From: Bradyrhizobium sp. SRL28
GTDB lineage: Bacteria > Pseudomonadota > Alphaproteobacteria > Rhizobiales > Xanthobacteraceae
Assembly: GCF_018596315.1 (NCBI RefSeq)
Contig: NZ_JAHEAG010000003.1
Span: 248,001-312,000 of the forward strand
Length of the DNA stretch: 64,000 bases
Reading direction: 5' to 3'
The translations under genes were made by a program, and so were the position numbers. How positions within the stretch are numbered: the first letter of the stretch is position 1; each line of letters begins with the position of its first letter. This document shows positions 62,621 to 64,000 of the stretch, piece by piece. Under the pieces are notes generated by a model. It searched no databases and had not been told where the DNA came from. It saw nothing but the letters and a program-made list of their open reading frames with translations.

Positions 62621-63802
62621 TCAGGCGTCCCAACGAACAGGCAGTGAAATCGGACCGCGGAACACCCAGCCGCGAACGAGCGGCGGCGTATCATCGCGCA
62701 GCCGAAGATTGGCGAGGCGTTCGAACAGCATCGGCACCATGATCCTGCCGACGGTCTGCCGCGAGACCCAGGTGCCCGCGCAGAAATGTGGTCCGGCGCC
62801 AAAGGCCAGATGCGATTGCTTGGCGCGGAAAATGTCAAAGCGATCCGGATCCGCGAAACGCCTGTCATCCCGGTTCGCAGCTCCAACGCAGAGCCCGATC
62901 TGAAGACCTTCCGGGAGCGTCACGCCGGAGAGATCGACCTCGCGGGCGACGCGGCGCGGATACATGCCGATCGGAGAGATCCAGCGCACCGCCTCCTCAA
63001 ACGCGGTTGGCCACAGTTCCGGCTTGGCAAGAACACTCTCCTTTTGATCGGGATCTGCGAGCAGGCCGAGAGTGAGCGTGAGAATCGCGTCGCGCGGTTC
63101 ATTGAGCCCGCCGCCGATGATCACCTTGATATTGGCCCGGATCTCCTCGATCGGCATCGGCGGGTCCGCATGCACCATGGCCGACAAGATCGAGGGGTTC
63201 GAATGTGCGCGGTGATGGTCGAGCACCGCCTCGATCGCCGTATCGATCCCGGCGCCCGCCTCCATCGCCTTCCGGTCGATCTCGGCATCGCGTGAGTAGT
63301 TGCCCGCGCCATCGATCAGCGATTGGGACCACAATGCCAGCGTCTCCCACGCAATCTCCTTGAAGCCGATCATCTCCATCAAGCTGAGCGAAGCCATCGG
63401 CGCGGCGAGCGCCGAATAGAGGTCCGCCTCACCAGCTTCGACGAGCTTGTCGATCAGCCGCTCGCAGATCGCGGCGAATTTCGGCGCCCAGTGCTCTTTG
63501 ATAATGCCGGGCCGGAAGGCAGGCTCGACAGCCTTGCGACCGGCGGCGTGTTCAGCGCCGTCCTTGCGCATGAACGTCGGACCCATCACCTTGTTGACCA
63601 GCGAAGCAGGATTGACCGACGAGTAGGTCGCGGAATCGCGCTCGATTCTCATGATGTCATCGAAGCGCGTAACGAGCGTCAGGTTTGCCGCCGCTACGAA
63701 CACGGCAGGAGCCGTGTCGCGAACCCGTCGAAAAATCGGATAAGGGTCTTCGAGCAGGGCGTCATAAGAGACATCTGCGATGGCCGGTACGGCGCTCATC
63801 AT
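62621..63802 (-). CDS. Cytochrome P450 with non-canonical I-helix
   Basis: A 393-residue P450. The haem loop 'AFGAGPHFCAGTWVSRQTVG' has the Cys ligand and 'AFEEAVRWISPIGMYPRRVA' the ExxR. The I-helix segment is 'KVIIGGGLNEPRDAILTLTL': the usual A/G-G-x-D/E-T is replaced by GGLNEPRD, so the conserved Thr is missing. The spacing to the ferredoxin gene (10 bp) and the aromatic neighbours suggest oxidation or O-demethylation of an aromatic substrate (inference). Two ATGs (63802, 63799) follow GGAGGAGG. Confidence 0.9.
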   Translation of the reverse strand: MMSAVPAIADVSYDALLEDPYPIFRRVRDTAPAVFVAAANLTLVTRFDDIMRIERDSATYSSVNPASLVNKVMGPTFMRKDGAEHAAGRKAVEPAFRPGIIKEHWAPKFAAICERLIDKLVEAGEADLYSALAAPMASLSLMEMIGFKEIAWETLALWSQSLIDGAGNYSRDAEIDRKAMEAGAGIDTAIEAVLDHHRAHSNPSILSAMVHADPPMPIEEIRANIKVIIGGGLNEPRDAILTLTLGLLADPDQKESVLAKPELWPTAFEEAVRWISPIGMYPRRVAREVDLSGVTLPEGLQIGLCVGAANRDDRRFADPDRFDIFRAKQSHLAFGAGPHFCAGTWVSRQTVGRIMVPMLFERLANLRLRDDTPPLVRGWVFRGPISLPVRWDA

Positions 63803-63861
63803 TTCCTCCTCCCAGAAGAATTCTTTCCGCGAAGGCTATTCAATGCGGACCAATCGCTCAA

Positions 63862-63889
63862 TTCGATAGACTGGATTTAGTCTATCGAA
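63862..63889. promoter_or_regulatory. Long palindrome between P450 and LysR-type genes
   Basis: TTCGATAGACT (63862-63872) and AGTCTATCGAA (63879-63889) form a perfect 11-bp inverted repeat with a 6-bp spacer. It sits 60 bp upstream of the P450 start and 58 bp upstream of the regulator start, a natural place for a shared operator. Confidence 0.7.
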
Positions 63890-63946
63890 ATATTGCATGA
63901 CCCGTGCTAGGCTGGCGGCCGGAAGCGCGCGCATGGAGGCACAGCC

Positions 63947-64000
63947 TTGACGATCAACTCCATCGATCCGGTAGACATCGGCGCGTTACGCACGCTTGTT
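63947..64000 (+). CDS. LysR-type regulator (N-terminus only, cut by window edge)
   Basis: Eighteen codons are visible, reading MTINSIDPVDIGALRTLV from a TTG start, with GGAGG ten bases upstream. The 'D-x-x-ALRTLV' pattern is how LysR-type regulators begin before their helix-turn-helix. The divergent position opposite the P450 and the palindrome between them support the call. Too little is visible to exclude another regulator family. Confidence 0.5.
   Translation, partial: MTINSIDPVDIGALRTLV

Overview
The window looks like chromosome from a high-GC alphaproteobacterium of the Bradyrhizobium type. This is inferred from gene content (many solute-binding proteins, acyl-CoA enzymes, P450s, small rhizobial-type proteins, a DUF2778 protein), GC-rich codon use with long antisense open frames, and two palindromic intergenic elements. 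I see no rRNA, tRNA, CRISPR array, transposase or phage gene.

Layout. 0-11.7 kb holds mixed housekeeping and accessory metabolism: a truncated enoyl-CoA hydratase, a His-rich cupin, CsbD, a D-2-hydroxyacid dehydrogenase, an exported FKBP, an FAD oxidoreductase, a gamma-glutamyltransferase homologue, TrhO, SlyX, HemE, a GMC oxidoreductase, and a MarR/crotonase pair. 11.9-18.6 kb is a GntR-headed uptake and degradation cluster: binding protein, permease, ATPase, second permease, polysaccharide deacetylase homologue, FAH-family hydrolase and MetE-like zinc methyltransferase. 18.6-21 kb has small or poorly known genes. 21-26.4 kb is a leftward Baeyer-Villiger monooxygenase cluster with a divergent LacI regulator and a perfect 14-bp operator. 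28.8-33.3 kb holds a P450/3Fe-4S ferredoxin pair, TetR, NhaA and an envelope-like protein.

33.3-42.5 kb is a nitrate assimilation locus: nirB-nirD-nasA leftward and narK plus a PP2C/kinase fusion rightward. The 657-bp gap between them holds a consensus sigma-54 promoter and a leader hairpin with a hexaloop of the kind ANTAR proteins (NasT) recognise.

45-64 kb is the most interesting region, an apparently dedicated catabolic island for an aromatic compound. It has a Liv-type ABC importer (livJ-H-M-G-F), an NMT1-like binding protein, DoxX, TetR, a LigJ-like 4-oxalomesaconate hydratase broken by a one-base frameshift, an Ldh2 dehydrogenase, an alpha/beta hydrolase, an extradiol-type VOC dioxygenase, a glutaryl-CoA dehydrogenase, GntR, an MDR dehydrogenase, a cupin, an MhpA-like hydroxylase, a 2Fe-2S ferredoxin, a P450 and a LysR-type regulator. 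Two operator families link the transcription units: a TTTTCGAAAA palindrome in front of four units, assigned by inference to the GntR, and an AAATAC-N6-GTATCT motif in front of two units, assigned by inference to the TetR.
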